Assembly (NCBI GenBank): GCA_025331125.1
Contig: JAOALB010000050.1
Span: 124,001-188,000, forward strand
Direction: 5' to 3'
DNA from: Mycogone perniciosa
Taxonomy: Eukaryota > Ascomycota > Sordariomycetes > Hypocreales > Hypocreaceae
DNA: 64,000 nucleotides
Shown: positions 1-13,000 of the stretch, one piece after another
Layout: each line of letters starts with the position of its first letter
Position numbering within the stretch: the first letter of the stretch is position 1
Notes under the pieces: model-generated
The model's input: only the letters and a program-made list of their open reading frames with translations
Told to the model about the DNA's origin: nothing
The model's database searches: none
Translations under genes and position numbers: made by a program

Positions 1-819
1 GCCAGGCATCGGCGCCTGGGCATAGCTAGCAGGCGCAGGTTGAGCCGCCGGGGGCGCCCCAGGGTCGACAACAGATTGGATTGCCTCAGGAGAAACCAGG
101 CCCATCAAGAGAAGAGCCTGAAAGACGGCATATGCTAGTTGAGGTGCTTGCTGAAGAAGCTCTGTGGCTCGCTGGGGTTCTGATGCGGCCAAAGACTTCA
201 TTTGACTCAGAATATCCAGTAGTTGAGGTGGTGGGAGGGTATTGAGTGTTCTTGAAATTGCATCCGTGCATGTCAGGCCAGGTGGGATCTCTTTCCCAGA
301 AGGAAGTGGCGGAAGAGAGGTTGTTTGAGAGCTGTAGCCTGAGGCGCTGCCATTGGAGGCATTGGGATTATGGTTGGATGTCTGGTCGGGTCAGCTTAAG
401 TCAAAGGACATGGTGACAATGCCGTAGCATACTTGATTGTCATCGTCGCTGCTTTTCTGCTCATTGGAAAAGTCAACCCGGAGCTTTCGACCCATGATTT
501 CGTAGTCATTGAGGTTGCGAACCGCTGAAGAAGCCGAGTCTGTGGAGCACTGTCAGCTAGAGCACTCTGAGCCGCGGACAGGTTGTCGCACCAGTATCAG
601 GGTAGTCTGCGAATCCAAACCCCTTCGGACGTCCAGTTTCCGAATCGTACACAAGGCGGAAGCGTTCGACTTTGCCGGCACTGCTGAAGATGTCGGCGAT
701 CTGCTCTTCAGTGAGGCCTGGGTACTTGGTTAGCGATATACGTCTCCATAAATTATATGATACACACCGTATGGGATATTCCCCACGAAAACAACTCGAG
801 AGGGAGGTCGTGTCGACAT
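1..819 (-). CDS. rna15: Cleavage stimulation factor subunit 2 (CstF-64/Rna15-like), 3' part missing
   Basis: This is the RNA-binding subunit of the cleavage factor that recognises U/GU-rich elements near the poly(A) site. Read on the minus strand, I place exons at 819-768, 717-592, 539-433 and 381-1, and the frame is still open at the window edge. The N-terminus is an RRM beginning at about residue 9, with RNP2 VVFVGNIPYG and RNP1 KGFGFADY. The splices give PYG-LTEEQ and PDT-DSASS, as expected for the family. Exon 4 encodes the CstF hinge, which binds the CstF-77/Rna14 partner, with the motif LPPPQLLDILSQMKSL and then a Pro/Ala/Gln-rich stretch. The C-terminal three-helix domain lies beyond base 1. 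Intron 2 has two competing acceptor AGs; only the downstream one keeps the frame. The gene is divergent from erv46. Identification is strong; the splice sites are inferred from the reading frame. Confidence 0.93.
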
Positions 820-1500
820 GTTGATGGTGGGAGGATTGGGCAAGGCCAATCGCGAAGCTGGTGGGGACGATGGATCGAGGGTGAAGGGATATCGCAAGTC
901 TGAATGGTATATCTGCGCGGTATTATCTGACGCGCAAATCAGAACGGTACAGATACCACCACAGAGACAACTGAGTACGATTATGGGGGGCGCTGCGCTG
1001 ATGAAAATACACGCAATACCCAAGCAGCGAGGACTGCGATGTTGTTTGAAAGCTCCAAGTTTTCCCAAAATGCAGCTTGCCAAAGGTACCTAGTACAGAC
1101 AGAGTACGGAGCACCTCTCTGACCGAGAAGAGGAATAGTTCCGCGCGCTCTATGTCCGGGGATTTGCCGACAAACCGCCCTGCAGCTGCAAGTTTCATGT
1201 AAGGTGGCTTGCCAGTACACTGTAGACGGTTTAGTTCAATTGAAGGCGGCAAGTCTAGACTGTAATAAGAATAGCCAGCTTCAGGTGTATTTGCGAGGTG
1301 GCCTCAATTCATTGATCTCTCGTATCAGACGCCTTGCGCAACCCACCAGCTCCCATGCGATTTTGCTCCTCAGTGCAATTGAGGGTTTCTTTTCTTTCGC
1401 TCATCTTTTGCGGTTTCTTCTCGGTATCTGCGCTGCGTCATTGATTGTTCTTTCGGTGGGGACTGAGTTTGGCTGTTGGCTTTGAGCCCACCAGTTCGCA
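820..1500. other. Divergent intergenic region rna15/erv46
   Basis: About 680 bp separate the two divergent start codons. It is presumed to hold both promoters. A pyrimidine-rich stretch (about 1,380-1,425) precedes the erv46 start. I see no convincing gene here; the short open frames on both strands lack family signatures. Confidence 0.6.
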
Positions 1501-2919
1501 ATGCCTGCCAAGTCGAGATTCACGAGGCTCGATGCCTTCACGAAGACGGTGGATGAAGCGCGTATCCGGACCACGAGTGGTGGAATCGTGACAATTGTGT
1601 CATTGCTGGTGGTGCTATGCCTCTCGTGGGGAGAATGGAGAGAGTACCGGCGCATCGTGGTGCATCCCGAGCTGGTCGTGGATAAGGGCAGAGGTATGCG
1701 AAATTGCTCTGTTCTGTTATTGTTTGCGCGCAGAACGATGGCTGATCCATGATTACAGGAGAACGAATGGATATCCACCTGAACATCACATTCCCCAAAA
1801 TGCCCTGTGAGCTTCTAACTCTTGACGTGATGGACGTATCTGGCGAGCAACAGCACGGAGTCGCCCACGGAATTGCCAAGATTCGCCTTTCTCCTCAGTC
1901 GAAGGGCAGCCATGCCATCGAGAGCAACTATCTGCCGCGGCTTCATGAACCAGCCGAACATCTCGATCCCAATTACTGTGGTGCCTGCTATGGTGCTCCC
2001 GCCCCAAGCAACGCCCAGAAGGCTGGGTGCTGCCAAACCTGTGACGAAGTCCGGGAAGCCTATGCGCAGGCGTCATGGTCCTTTGGTAGAGGCGAGAACG
2101 TCGAACAGTGTGAGAGAGAGCACTACTCCGAGAAACTGGACCAGCAGAGGGAAGAGGGTTGCCGTATTGAAGGTTTGCTTCAGGTGAACAAGGTGATTGG
2201 AAATTTCCACCTTGCTCCCGGCAGGAGTTTCAGCAATGGCAACATGCACGTGCACGATCTCAAGAATTACTGGGACGTTCCCGAGGGGAAGCAACATGAC
2301 TTCACCCACATCATCCACTCACTTCGATTTGGACCTCAAATCCCGGCTTCCCTGACTGATAAAATTTCCAGGAAGGGGGGGTCGTTGCCTTGGACCAACC
2401 ACCACATCAATCCCTTGGATGGAACTAAGCAAGAGACGACTGACGCCAACTTCAGCTACATGTACTTTGTCAAGATCGTCCCGACGTCTTATCATCGGCT
2501 GGGATGGGAAAAGGATATTAAGCAGTTAACCAGCCTAGGCGCTACAGATGATAGCCTCGAGACGCACCAGTATTCCGTCACCAGCCACAAGAGGAGCTTG
2601 ATGGGTGGTGATGACGCAAAGGAGGGACATGCGGAGCGATTACACTCCAAGGGTGGTATTCCTGGCGTTTTCTTCTCATATGTGAGTGCATCCATACCAC
2701 ATATCTGACAGGCAGTGTTGAGCGATGAGGCTAATAACAATGCAGGACATCTCCCCAATGAAGGTTATGAACCGCGAAGAACGATCCAAGACTTTCTTGG
2801 GTTTCCTCTCTGGGCTTTGCGCCATTGTAGGCGGTACCTTGACCGTGGCGGCCGCGGTTGACCGTGGGTTGTTTGAGGGTGCTGTCAAATTGAAGAAGTT
2901 GCAGTCGAAGGATCTCTAG
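1501..2919 (+). CDS. erv46: COPII-vesicle protein Erv46 (ERGIC3 family)
   Basis: Erv46 pairs with Erv41 in a cargo receptor complex cycling between ER and Golgi. Exons are 1501-1693, 1759-2681 and 2746-2919, giving 429 residues, close to the family length. An N-terminal cytosolic segment (SRFTRLDAFTKTVDEARIRT) leads into a first membrane helix (about residues 28-45). A long lumenal domain follows with clustered cysteines (YCGACYGA and CCQTCDEV), typical of Erv46 rather than Erv41. The signature FFSYDISPMKV spans the exon 2/3 junction, and a second membrane helix (about 390-410) comes before the short cytosolic tail. Introns of 65 and 64 nt have standard ends. The start was chosen because MPAKSRFTRLDAF aligns with the conserved N-terminus. 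The gene is divergent from rna15. Confidence 0.95.
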
Positions 2920-5522
2920 AATGTTGACAAGTTATAGAAATTGTACAGTGCTGAGCGGGTAAACGCATGGGATAAGGCGTTCTGGATGATATGGTTTTGA
3001 AAAATTAAACAATAAAAAAAGGAATCCCAATGTAAATGTATCTTCAGGTAGTACTAGTAGCATTGGTATCAAGTCGTCAGGGTCCGTGGTCTGAAATTTT
3101 TGTGTTATTCTTACAGGGTAGTTGATGTGCCACATGGCGAACTTGCTTGGTCAAAACATTCATGCTCGTTGACAAGGGCGGGCATTGCCATTTGGTGGAA
3201 GGAATTTACGAGTTGTAGTGGTAATTGGAGTAGGATTTGAACAAGTGTCGCTGTCATTTGCATCCTTCAACTGCTGACAACTCTGCTGAGGATAGAACCT
3301 TAATCTATAAATAGACAGGTAGTAGCTCGAGCTGATGATTCAATAATAGTTGGGGCCTCTTAGTGAAATTCCGGTATCGACCGAGTTGAAGAGTCAAAGA
3401 GTCAAAGAGTCGAAGAGTGTGTCCACAGCCATGTGCTGCCGGAGTGTTTTGGTATTTGCACCACAGCTGTTTCACCTGTTGCTGTGGAGGATAGGACGCT
3501 GCGACAGAACAACACCGGGCCCATATGTCTGCATGGAATTTGGAGTGATTACTACTACGAGCACAAGTACGGACTACTCCGTAGAGAGCGGGAAACGCAT
3601 ATCGGTGCTTTACATAGATAGATACGGAGTATTAGTATCGTTGGAATAAAGGAACCGGATGTTGTGCAGATTGCGGTTTATTATGCCGCATGCCTTGTAG
3701 ATTGATGCTCATTTCGCTACGCTGTTGCGCTCGTATCGCACGGAGAATGTACCGAGCACTGTGATTTGCATTGAATCCCAAGTGCCATGGTCAATAATAG
3801 CAAATGCGCTTGGCGATATTAATGGAGTCCATATGTGGCGACAGTGGAGCTGGAGTTGATGAGTGATGCTGACCGCAGCTGGTCGCGTCCTGTCTTACCT
3901 ATGCTGTGAGTGTGAGTGTGACTGAGTGTGAGTGTGAATGGTGCTTTTCGCCACGGCGGCGCAGCAGATACGTAATTCGTTTCCGAGAAGCTGAAGGGGC
4001 TGATGGGATTTATGGTACTATATTGGCAACAGTCGATGTATGATGTCGACACACATCGCATGCATCCGCCTTGGTTGGAGCGGCTGTTTTATGTACGAGT
4101 ATGTTGGTGGCGCAGAACCGCATGTACCCCATATGGAGAACGGGGCATGGAGCACGGAGCACTGCATTTCCGCAATCTGTATGCAGGAAATAATGATTTT
4201 CCGTCTGCAGACGGGTTGAAATTGCATGGACTGAATGTGTCGTATTACTCCGTCAGTCAAGCAGATAAGCAAAGAAAAAGAAGGCCAATGCACCCCAGAT
4301 GATGGCTTGTTGCCCGCTGCCAATTATACACCATGGGTCCCTGACTCGCCCGGGCCCAAGAGAGGCCGCTGTGTTTGGAGGTCTGGTGACTTGTTGCATA
4401 TGGAGCGAAGTACGAAGCAGTAACGCCTGAACTGGCTTGACATTCTGGGGAGATTGCCCGAGATTACCTAGTGCTGGCGTCTATTTCTGTCAAGCCACAG
4501 AGACTAGGGGGGGCCATGGCAAAAAGCACGCAGCACACACACGTGTGGGCATGGCCCGCTTGCCCGCTAGGAACGCAACCAGAACACCCTAAATCACTAA
4601 ATCACGGGCATGATTGCATGGATGGCATGGCCAGGGAAGGTCGCTGGGCGACGACTGGTACCTGACCTGATTCTGAAGAGCCATGTACTTTGTACCCTGT
4701 ACTACATGTGGTTTAGGTGCAGCAACCTGTGCATGCTAGCAGCCAGGGGGGCCCGCGCTGTACTGTAGGGGTCCTGAGTCTAGCGACATGACCTCCTAAC
4801 CTCCTTTTGCTGGCGCAGCGCAGTGTCTGTCTGTGTACTTCGTACTACCCCATCACCCACTGTTCCCGTCTGTCACTACTATTATCCATTATCCTCCTCC
4901 TTCCTCCGTCCTGGCCACCTATTGATCGGTGAGGCACACAATACGCCGAACCTCCAACAAAGGGAAGCGTCGAGCCCATCGATTTTGTGTGTGCTCTGGC
5001 GACAGCCGCTCTTTTCTTCTGCCGGCACCGGCGAGCTCTCGTCGCTTCTCCTCCCCACTGCGTGACGAGACGGACGGACATCCTACGATAACAGATTGCT
5101 GGGCATCACTCGTCCTCGTCCTCGTCCTCGGCTGTTTTCCTTTCGACAATCTTCGATTCGACCTTTCGCCTACCGCAGTCACTCGTGCTCACGATTTTTA
5201 CATACCTTTTTTCCTTTTGTCGCTCCTTGGACTATCTCTTTTGTTTGTTAGTTTGTCAGTTCCCATGCGCTGTGCTGCCCATACACATCGTTGCCGAGCC
5301 GTCGCGACACCACCCGCTCACGACGCATCAGCGGCAACGCGAATATAGAGTTTATCAGTTGGGTTAAGGTTCGACCGACACGATACGTCGAAGCTTCGAG
5401 GGATAGTCCGACGGGACTCGATCACAATATTTATTTACTCCTACCCCGTCGACTTCTGGAGCTTGCGCTTGGATGAAAACAATCTTCGACAGCTAGAGCG
5501 ATAGTAGAGCAGGACAGTCACA
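2920..5522. other. Long intergenic region with simple repeats; 5' leader of the nif1-like gene
   Basis: About 2.6 kb with no supportable gene. It holds an 8-nt tandem (GAGTCAAA units, 3391-3418), a GTGTGAGTGTGA-type run at about 3905-3937, a CGTCCT-type run at about 5111-5130, and two TACGGAGTA/TACTCCGTA words (3575-3583 and 3623-3631). From about 4,830 to 5,520 the plus strand is rich in pyrimidines and looks like promoter and 5' leader of the downstream gene. Several short open frames in the leader could act as upstream ORFs, but none can be confirmed. Confidence 0.5.
3391..3418. repeat. 8-nt tandem repeat (GAGTCAAA)
   Basis: Three and a half copies of GAGTCAAA with one base change in the third unit, in non-coding sequence. 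Confidence 0.7.
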
Positions 5523-7867
5523 ATGGCTACTCGACCAGCATTCCTGGACTTGCGGTCCAATTCAACGAATTCCGCAGCATCGACCTCCAGGCCACTTCGA
5601 TCGCCCCGCCTACATGTTGCTGGAGAGGCGCCTCCAGAACTATCCCCCTTGGACGCCTTTGCGCTGCAAAGCCGAATACTGGCAAGGCAATTACACGAGA
5701 CTACCAAGGATGGCAATCGAGTGAGCCGGTTGCCCCCTCTTACGCTTCAGAGCCCCTTGATCGTCCAGGGCCGATCAGATTACTTCCGATCTATGTCGCA
5801 GGACTCTGGATCCGACCACACTGAATCTCCTCTTCCGACCCCCTCCGGCTTGGGTTTGCGGACTGAAGTAGAGGATGCGTTTTCGGAAGCCGATCGGCCC
5901 AAGTCTATGCATCCACGAATGAGTAGGATCCCACCTACCCCAGACGAAGGGGTCCCAGCTCTGCCTGAACCCATTCGCGATTTCTCCCGTGGTCGCCAAC
6001 TGGGCCAGGTCAATGAAGACGTCGACTTTTTCGGAGCTCGTCGCGATCGCTCACCTTCGCCGATTCAGAGTGATGACCGTTCCCAGCTTGATACACAGTC
6101 GGCAAAATCCCCAGTTTCAAATCGCCGACTACCATTTTCTCTGTCCAACGGTGCTTCCAGTGCATCGCCTCAGAAATTAAAGCAACATTCTTATGATGAA
6201 ATTGGGCTGGCCCCTCCCAGGACACTGTTTTTCAAGCGGTCAGTTGGTGCTATGTCTGCGTCTCCCATGCCAGAAGAAGACGACACATTTGGCAACATGT
6301 CTAGTTCATTTCCCTCACTACCTTCTCGGAAGCTATCGTCTGGCAGCGCCGCCTTTTCACACTCTGCGGCTTCTCCTGTCGTAAGCTCGTTTCAAAGATC
6401 ACCTTCTGTAGCGTCTGAATCATCCGCCCTTCCTCGACCTGCTTTCAACTTTTCTCGACCACTTAGCCGATCTGGGACACCTGTTTTTGATCTCCCACTT
6501 AGACAAGCCTCATCAGATAGTCAACCGTCATTCATACTCGCCGATGACTCAGCCCAAACACCCATCAGCATGCACAGCGAAGCCTTCATGGAACAACCTG
6601 TGGACGACAAAGCTGCTGCGCCTTCCTATATCTATTCAAAATTCACTCTCCCGAGAGGGAAGAATGTTCAAAGATCGGAGTCTCCAGAGCACCAACTTCA
6701 GGCCACCTTTCAATGGGAGCAGCCGACCGTACCCCCAAGCAATGTCCATCGAATCCCTCCTAGCGCTCCCCCGTCACCTCCAACCCGGCCGTCCAGTTCC
6801 TCTGCCAGAATCGCACCCGACGATGCTATTAGCGTAGTTAGTGGTGTGACAAGGCAATTCAGTGATGCTGGCAAGCTCAGTTCAGAGAGTTCGGGACTCG
6901 GCCCATTTGGTTACCCGTCTCCAAATCCTAGTAGACCGTCAAATGAGGGAGGGCGGTTGTCTGAGGAAATTTCAAGGGGTCGAGCCCAGACGTCGTATCT
7001 GCCCAACTCTTCTCGGGGCAGAACCCCAGCATCTGTTAACACCAGTGACTCAGCTAGCACAATACGCCGGGCTCCGACATCACGTTCACTTGGTCCCACA
7101 GTGTCTGAGATGACTGCAGAAGATCATCTAGCCAAGGGAATTGAGTGTCATGAGAATGGCTCTCTCAATGAGTCTACATACCATCTCCGACATGCCGCTC
7201 GTCTGAACAATCCAACTGCGATGCTTTTGTATGCTCTTGCCTGCCGACATGGTTGGGGCATGCGGCCGAATCAGAAAGAGGGAGTGCAATGGCTGAGAAA
7301 AGCCGCAGAGTGTGCTGGTGTTGAAATTGCCGACAACGAGGGCCTTCTCAAAGAAGGCAAGCGTATTAACATTGCCGAAGATAAGAGCCTCAAGGCTCAG
7401 TTTGCTTTGAGTATCTACGAGCTCGGCGTAAGCCACATGAACGGATGGGGTATTGAACAAGACAAGGCCCTCGCACTGCGGTGTTTCGAAATCGCAGGCA
7501 GTAAGTTGCAATCTGTCATTATTTCCGCTGCTGTTACTGACATTGCTTACAGATTGGGGCGATGTTGATGCTCTTGCTGAGGCCGGATTTTGTTATGCTC
7601 AGGGAGTCGGCTGTAAGAAGAATCTCAAAAAGAGTGCCAAGTTCTATCGGATGGCAGAGGCCAAGGGTATGAGCATGGTTGGCAATAGCTGGTAGGTCTA
7701 CTTCTCCTGCAAGAAGCCATATGCTGTAGATTCTAACCATATCTCGCAGGATTCACAAGACAAAGTACATGGATGATGATGAGAAGGATGAGCTCACCAA
7801 AGACAAGAAGAAAGCTCGAAGCAAGTCCCGGACACGGACAATGTTCAGCAGAAAGGGTACATCATGA
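5523..7867 (+). CDS. SEL1-repeat protein, Nif1/Dsf2-like putative mitosis regulator
   Basis: Exons are 5523-7500, 7553-7691 and 7750-7867, giving 744 residues. The first 520 residues or so are Ser/Pro-rich and look disordered, with many SP and TP sites suited to phosphorylation. From about residue 530 come SEL1/TPR-type repeats: a first helix pair at LAKGIECHENGSLNESTYH, then WGMRPNQKEGVQWLRKAAE, then a unit ending WGIEQDKALALRCFEIAG, and a last unit around GVGCKKNLKKSAKFYRMA. The C-terminus is very basic. This layout (long disordered N-terminus, C-terminal SEL1 repeats, basic tail) matches fission yeast Nif1, an inhibitor acting through the Nim1/Wee1 mitotic pathway, and budding yeast Dsf2. 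The function is taken from those relatives. A chitin-synthase activator of the Skt5/Chr1 class is the alternative, but those carry more SEL1 repeats. Confidence 0.8.
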
Positions 7868-8463
7868 CAGCGGGCGGTCGATGATCATGAAGAGTCCCAT
7901 CGTCATACCCATCTATACCGGAGTTTAGGGGTTCGGCAGTCTCGCATCAGATACCAGGGTTTTTTTCTTAGCATTTGAGCTGGTGGATTCTTTTTTTTCA
8001 CTATTTCACAAACCTGCAACACTAAGTACCATGCAGCTCAAGGCCAAACTTGTTCGGGCATTGCTGTTTCCATTGGAGGCGGACACTTTTCGGCGTGGGA
8101 TCTTGCCTCCTTCTCCCCCAACGCCATATTTTCGGGTGGGACGTTTGTTTATTATGTGTACATATATACCTTTTCTTGACCTTCTCACCAGAACCGCTGC
8201 ATGGAGTGCAGCTGGTGTTTGTTCACTGGGCGTTCGGCTGTCTATATATCCCAAAAAGACGTTAGAGCGTCTTGTATTTGAGCCACAAGAGGGCAGAAAA
8301 GGATAATCCGATAATTCAAATTACACAAAACCATGCACAAATGCGAACGAGGCGCCTGAAGTCTTGATTCTTTGCTCTGATTTCTAGTGTAGCCCCACGT
8401 GTGCACTGTTGTTACATAGTGTATCTCAACTCGGTTTGCGTCCCCACATGAGATGCTTCTGTC
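7868..8463. other. Tail-to-tail intergenic region nif1-like/pup1
   Basis: About 600 bp between two stop codons, presumed to hold both 3' untranslated regions. I see T-rich runs at about 7,960-8,000 and no gene. Confidence 0.5.
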
Positions 8464-9355
8464 TTAGGTATCCACATCCATCTGCTCGCCCTCAACACGC
8501 AACTCTTGTACGCTGACATACCGTCCGATCTCATTCTTCTTAATAATCTTCTCGTTTAGCACGGCAGTCGTGCCCTTCTCAAAGCGGTAGCTCTGCAGCT
8601 TGGCGCTCTTCTCGTTGGGCTTGATGTAGTTCCTCAACAGGGTCGTCTTGTCCTTGGTGATGACAGCCACATCGACGTTCGAACCGGAACCCAGGTCGTT
8701 CCAGACACCGGCAAGGATAGCGTCGCTGGCCAACTTGACAGCCTCGTCTCGTGTTAGGTTGGGCTTCCACTGGGTCTCGAAGACGGACATGGCGGCGAGA
8801 CTGCCACTGCCCATGGTGACGTAGGGCAGCTTGTCGGTGCTACCGTGGGCGTGAACGGTGAAGAGGTGGGTGCCCGTGGGATCGCAGCCGGCGACGACGA
8901 GATAGGCGCCGATATAGCCCTGGTAGCGGAAGAGGTGCTGCTTGAGGAGTGTCATGCAAGTGACAACACGGGGTTTGCGGCCGGTGGAGAGGGCGTGGAG
9001 CTCGAGCTGGGAGGAGATGAGGGCGGTGGTGAATTCAGTATCAGCGGCAGTACCGGCGCCGGCACACCAGATCTGGGGGGCGATGTAATGAAGCTTCTCG
9101 CAGTTCTTGTCGGCGACGATGGGACCGGAGGTGGCACGGGTGTCGGCGGCGATCTATCGGTGAGATATAAGTCAGCACAGAACCTCTTTCATTGCTTGCT
9201 TTATTATATGGAATCAATAGAGTACGCACCACGACACCACCGTCAAATAAACATCCCACAATGGTTGTTCCTGTGCTGGTGGCCTTGGGCAGAGGCACTC
9301 CCCGGGCGTGCAGGGCCGCATTGCGGTTGTAGTTGGAGAAGTCGAAGCCCGGCAT
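8464..9355 (-). CDS. pup1: 20S proteasome subunit beta-2 (Pup1), trypsin-like activity
   Basis: A catalytic beta subunit of the 20S proteasome core. Exons on the minus strand are 9355-9230 and 9153-8464, giving 271 residues. The propeptide is residues 1-29. Autocleavage before Thr30 (in ATSTG/TTIVG) would expose the N-terminal threonine nucleophile. The splice joins GGVV to IAADTRAT, the conserved substrate-pocket strand. Further family motifs are DKNCEKLHYI, CAGAGTAADTE and MGSGSLAAM. The C-terminal extension (VSVQELRVEGEQMD) is the arm that in Pup1 wraps around the neighbouring beta-3 subunit. The gene is divergent from nup159. The start codon is supported by the conserved MPGFDFSNYNRN N-terminus. 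Confidence 0.96.
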
Positions 9356-10016
9356 GTTGATTGACCAGCGTCCCGGCCGCCTGAATGTTTCGTAGAAGGA
9401 ATCGCTATTCGCAAGGGTGATATAGCTTTCGAGGCGAGTGGTTGCGGTGGGATTGTTTTACTCGGATCGCCTAGGGAGGTGAGAGGGATGCTAGACGATG
9501 TTGTCGGAGCTGATGACGAGGCTAAAGGCTGCCTTCAGGCACTGCGGTACGTGATCTAAGTGGTAGTAAGGCAAGCTCCCCTCCAGTGGAACCAGCCGCT
9601 GTGATTGGTGCGCTGGCTGCAGGTATCACGACAGGCTGGGGGTGGGTTCGATTGGCTCCAGCTTCCCTGCCACGTGATGTTGAGAGAGCTCCAAAAAGTT
9701 GCCTGGATCTGGTCGCGACGACCGCCTGGCAGAATCGTGCAGTCGCAGTTCCCGCTGCCATTCGAGGTGATACTTTTTTCAAAAAATCGATTTCCACTCA
9801 GATCGACGCGTCTTCGGGCATCTGCGACTTTTCCCCACTACTGCAGCTTTTGGATTATCGATTTCCCTCCCTCTGGGCTGGACTCCCGATTCTGCGAGGA
9901 GCTCCACGGCAATTGGCGACAAGCAAAGCCACCCTGGACGCCTTCATCAGACTCATGCAGAAGCGGGATAGCTAACAAGATTCGGGGGCCCGTCCGAATA
10001 CCTTTCGTCTGCGGCC
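9356..10016. promoter_or_regulatory. Divergent promoter region pup1/nup159
   Basis: A 661-bp region between two start codons. It contains two ATTGG words (9604-9608 and 9651-9655), which read as CCAAT boxes toward pup1, and a CACGTGA word (CACGTG at 9671-9676). These are plausible housekeeping promoter elements by motif only; nothing shows that they are used. No yeast-type proteasome element (GGTGGCAAA) was seen. Confidence 0.4.
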
Positions 10017-13000
10017 ATGTCTTTCGGTTTTAGCAGCTCCACCAACACCATGAACGGAGGAGCGGGAGGCTCGAGCACCGGGCCCGATCTGGAGACGATC
10101 CAGACAGAGGTGACTTTGATCCGCTGTGCTTCAACGCATTGACGATAGACATGCTGATCGATGTATTATATATAGGCTCTTGCATTCCTCTCTATCGCTG
10201 GCGAAGCAAAGATTCGCCTCACATCCTCCTGGTCAGAGCTTCCCACCGCGACCTCATCACTCCTCAGCATCGCCTCTAGAAAAGGCCTGGTTGCCGCCGC
10301 TGGACCCGACCAAGTTATCATCGCCACGACTGAATCGATCCGAAAAGCTTTCGAAGCCCCAAAAGATGGCGATTCCGATGTCCGAGCCTTTGAGCCCCAG
10401 CTCAAGATCCCCATGCCCATGCGTGTCTCTCAACTAGCTTTTACTGCCGATGAGAACTACCTGGTGCTGTCAGCCGAATCTGGTGGTGGACTCGCGGTGT
10501 ACGATGTTCAAAGTCTCCTTCAAGGATCTTCAAACTCTGCCTTTGAACTATCAACAAATCGCGAGGCATTACGATCGCTCGTGCCGAATCCTACGGCCGA
10601 GAAGGCTGAGCTTTGCGCCATTGTCACGAACGGTGGAAATTTGCACATGGCCAACCTGAAGGAGCGGCATATAAGCAATGCACTCAAGAATCAGGTCAGC
10701 TGTATTAGCTGGAGCTCAAAGGGAAAGCAACTTATTGCTGGCTTGGGCGATGGAACCATTCATCAGATGACCCCTGAAGGAGAGGGTAAAGCAGATATTC
10801 CCAAGCCGCCAAGCTTGGGCGACTGCCACGGTAAGAGACGCTGGCCTAGTCTTGATTCGAATTGCCGTACTAATTGAGATAATAGTGTCTTCCCTCCTAT
10901 GGCTGGAGAATAACCTCTTCCTGGCTATTCATTCTACCACTGACTCACCCCCGTCATCGACGTACAGCCTTATTACGCGCCAGTCATCTTCATCATTCAT
11001 ATTTCAAAAACTCACGGACCCAGTTGAGCCGTTCGGATCAGAAAAAGTTCCCCATCACTCAATATTGCGACTGAGAGATTTTCCGCCAGATCTGCAAGAT
11101 CTTCTTATCGTATCCTCGACAGCAGCAACAGAGGTCGGTTTACTGAGTCGATCAAAGAGTGCGCTCGCAAATGACAAGCCGGCGGACTCCATCACCGGAG
11201 TCTTCACTACAACAGAGTTGCTTGATGACTCCAAACGTCCAACCCTTCCGATGACTGACGCTATGGATGATTCAACCCCAATTGGTGTTGCTTTGGACCT
11301 GTCTAGCAAAAGCAAAGTCTACAAGCCTATCCCGGCCGATGAGGAGCTTGAAGAATCACCCGGTCCGGTGCCTGGGTTCTGGGTTTTAACTCATGAAGGT
11401 GTCCTCTGCTCGTGGTGGGTGATTTATACCGACTCCATCAAGCAGGGTACTACATACTCAGGGCTCGCGGCTGTTCAAGGGCCTGTTTCTGAGCCAACGG
11501 TGGCAGCTGCCGTGTCTTCTGCTTCACCCTTCTCGAACTCGAACTCGGGGGCCGCTCCTTTTGGTTCATCAACGCCTGCTGCCCCAGCTTTCGGGTCTTC
11601 ATCACACCTAGGTCAGAAGCAATCGCCATGGGCAGCAGCTGGTTCCACTTCTTCGCCATCAAGTACTGGCGGTGCTGTTTTTGGATCGACCTCCTTTGGG
11701 ACTTCGGGATCACCAAGCGCTGCATTTGGAAAGCCAAGCACTATTGGGCTGGGCTCGAGAGCCTCACCGTGGGCATCCGCAGGAACCACAGGAGGGTCTG
11801 CACCGGCATTTGGTCAAACCGGTTTCTCCAGTTTTGCAAACAACAACTCTCAGAGTCCATTTGGCAGTGCTGCCTCGAGCACTCCTCCGTCTGCTTCTCT
11901 AGCTTCTGGAGGTTTTGCTGGGTTTGCCAGCCAAGGTGGCTTTGCATCTCTGGGTGGAAACAACAGCGGTTCCAGTATATTTGGAGGTGGAGGCAAGCCG
12001 GCCAGCAGTTTGTTCGGATCAACTTCAATGGACACAGCCTTTCCACCGAAACAGGACAAGCCCAGTATCTTTGGCTCTGCGCAAGACAAACCTTCAGGTA
12101 GTGTCTTCGGTTCTACGCCTCTCAAATTGGAGAGCTCATTCAAACCCGACCCATCTGTAAAGGAAGAAAATGGCAAGCCTCCTGCACCTGCTGGATCATC
12201 CATGTTTGGAAGTGCTTTTGGATCTGCCCTTAGTGACGCAGGAAATAAATCGTCTCAGTTAGCCCCTTCAACCAAAGATGAGGACATGGATGCAATGGAG
12301 TCGACTGAGGAAACGCCGCAGGCTCGACCAAAGTCTCTCTTCCCCCCTCCACAAAGTCCAGAGTCTACGACACCAACAACAACCCCGGCACCGTCAAGAT
12401 TTGGTATCACCTCTACGGCCTCTGCAACCCCACTCTTTGGACAGCCAAGCAAGCCCGCTAGTTCATCTGGCCTTTTTGGGGCCAAGCAAGAGACCCCTAA
12501 ACCTGCTGGCTCTACTGGCTTGTTTAGGTCCCTGGGGGATACCCCCAAAGCTGGGAGCGCTACCGGTTTGTTTGGATCGTTGGGAGATACCCCCAAACCT
12601 GCTGGTTCTACTGGCTTGTTTGGGTCGCTAGCAGAGACCCCCAAACCCACTGCGGAAAAGAAGGTAGAGTCCGAGACTCCAGCGAGCAAAGTGGGAGAGG
12701 AATTCAATACACCTCTTCCTCCAGACACGATAAGCAAGGCCTCATATCCGATGGGCGAATCGTCGTCATCTTCGGCTACATCTACTGCGCCCAGTCTTTT
12801 TGGTTCCACCACCACCTCCAAGCCGGATACAGCTTCTTTTCCCTCATTGTTTGGTGGGACCCCAAAGCCTTCTGGTATCACTGGGAATGCATCCTTGTCT
12901 CTTGACCACCTAACGACCAGCAAGGCAGCGGATACGTCAAAATCATCTGGTTTTGCCAATGTTTCGAAGCCTACTGAGAGGCCGACAGTGATCGAGGATG

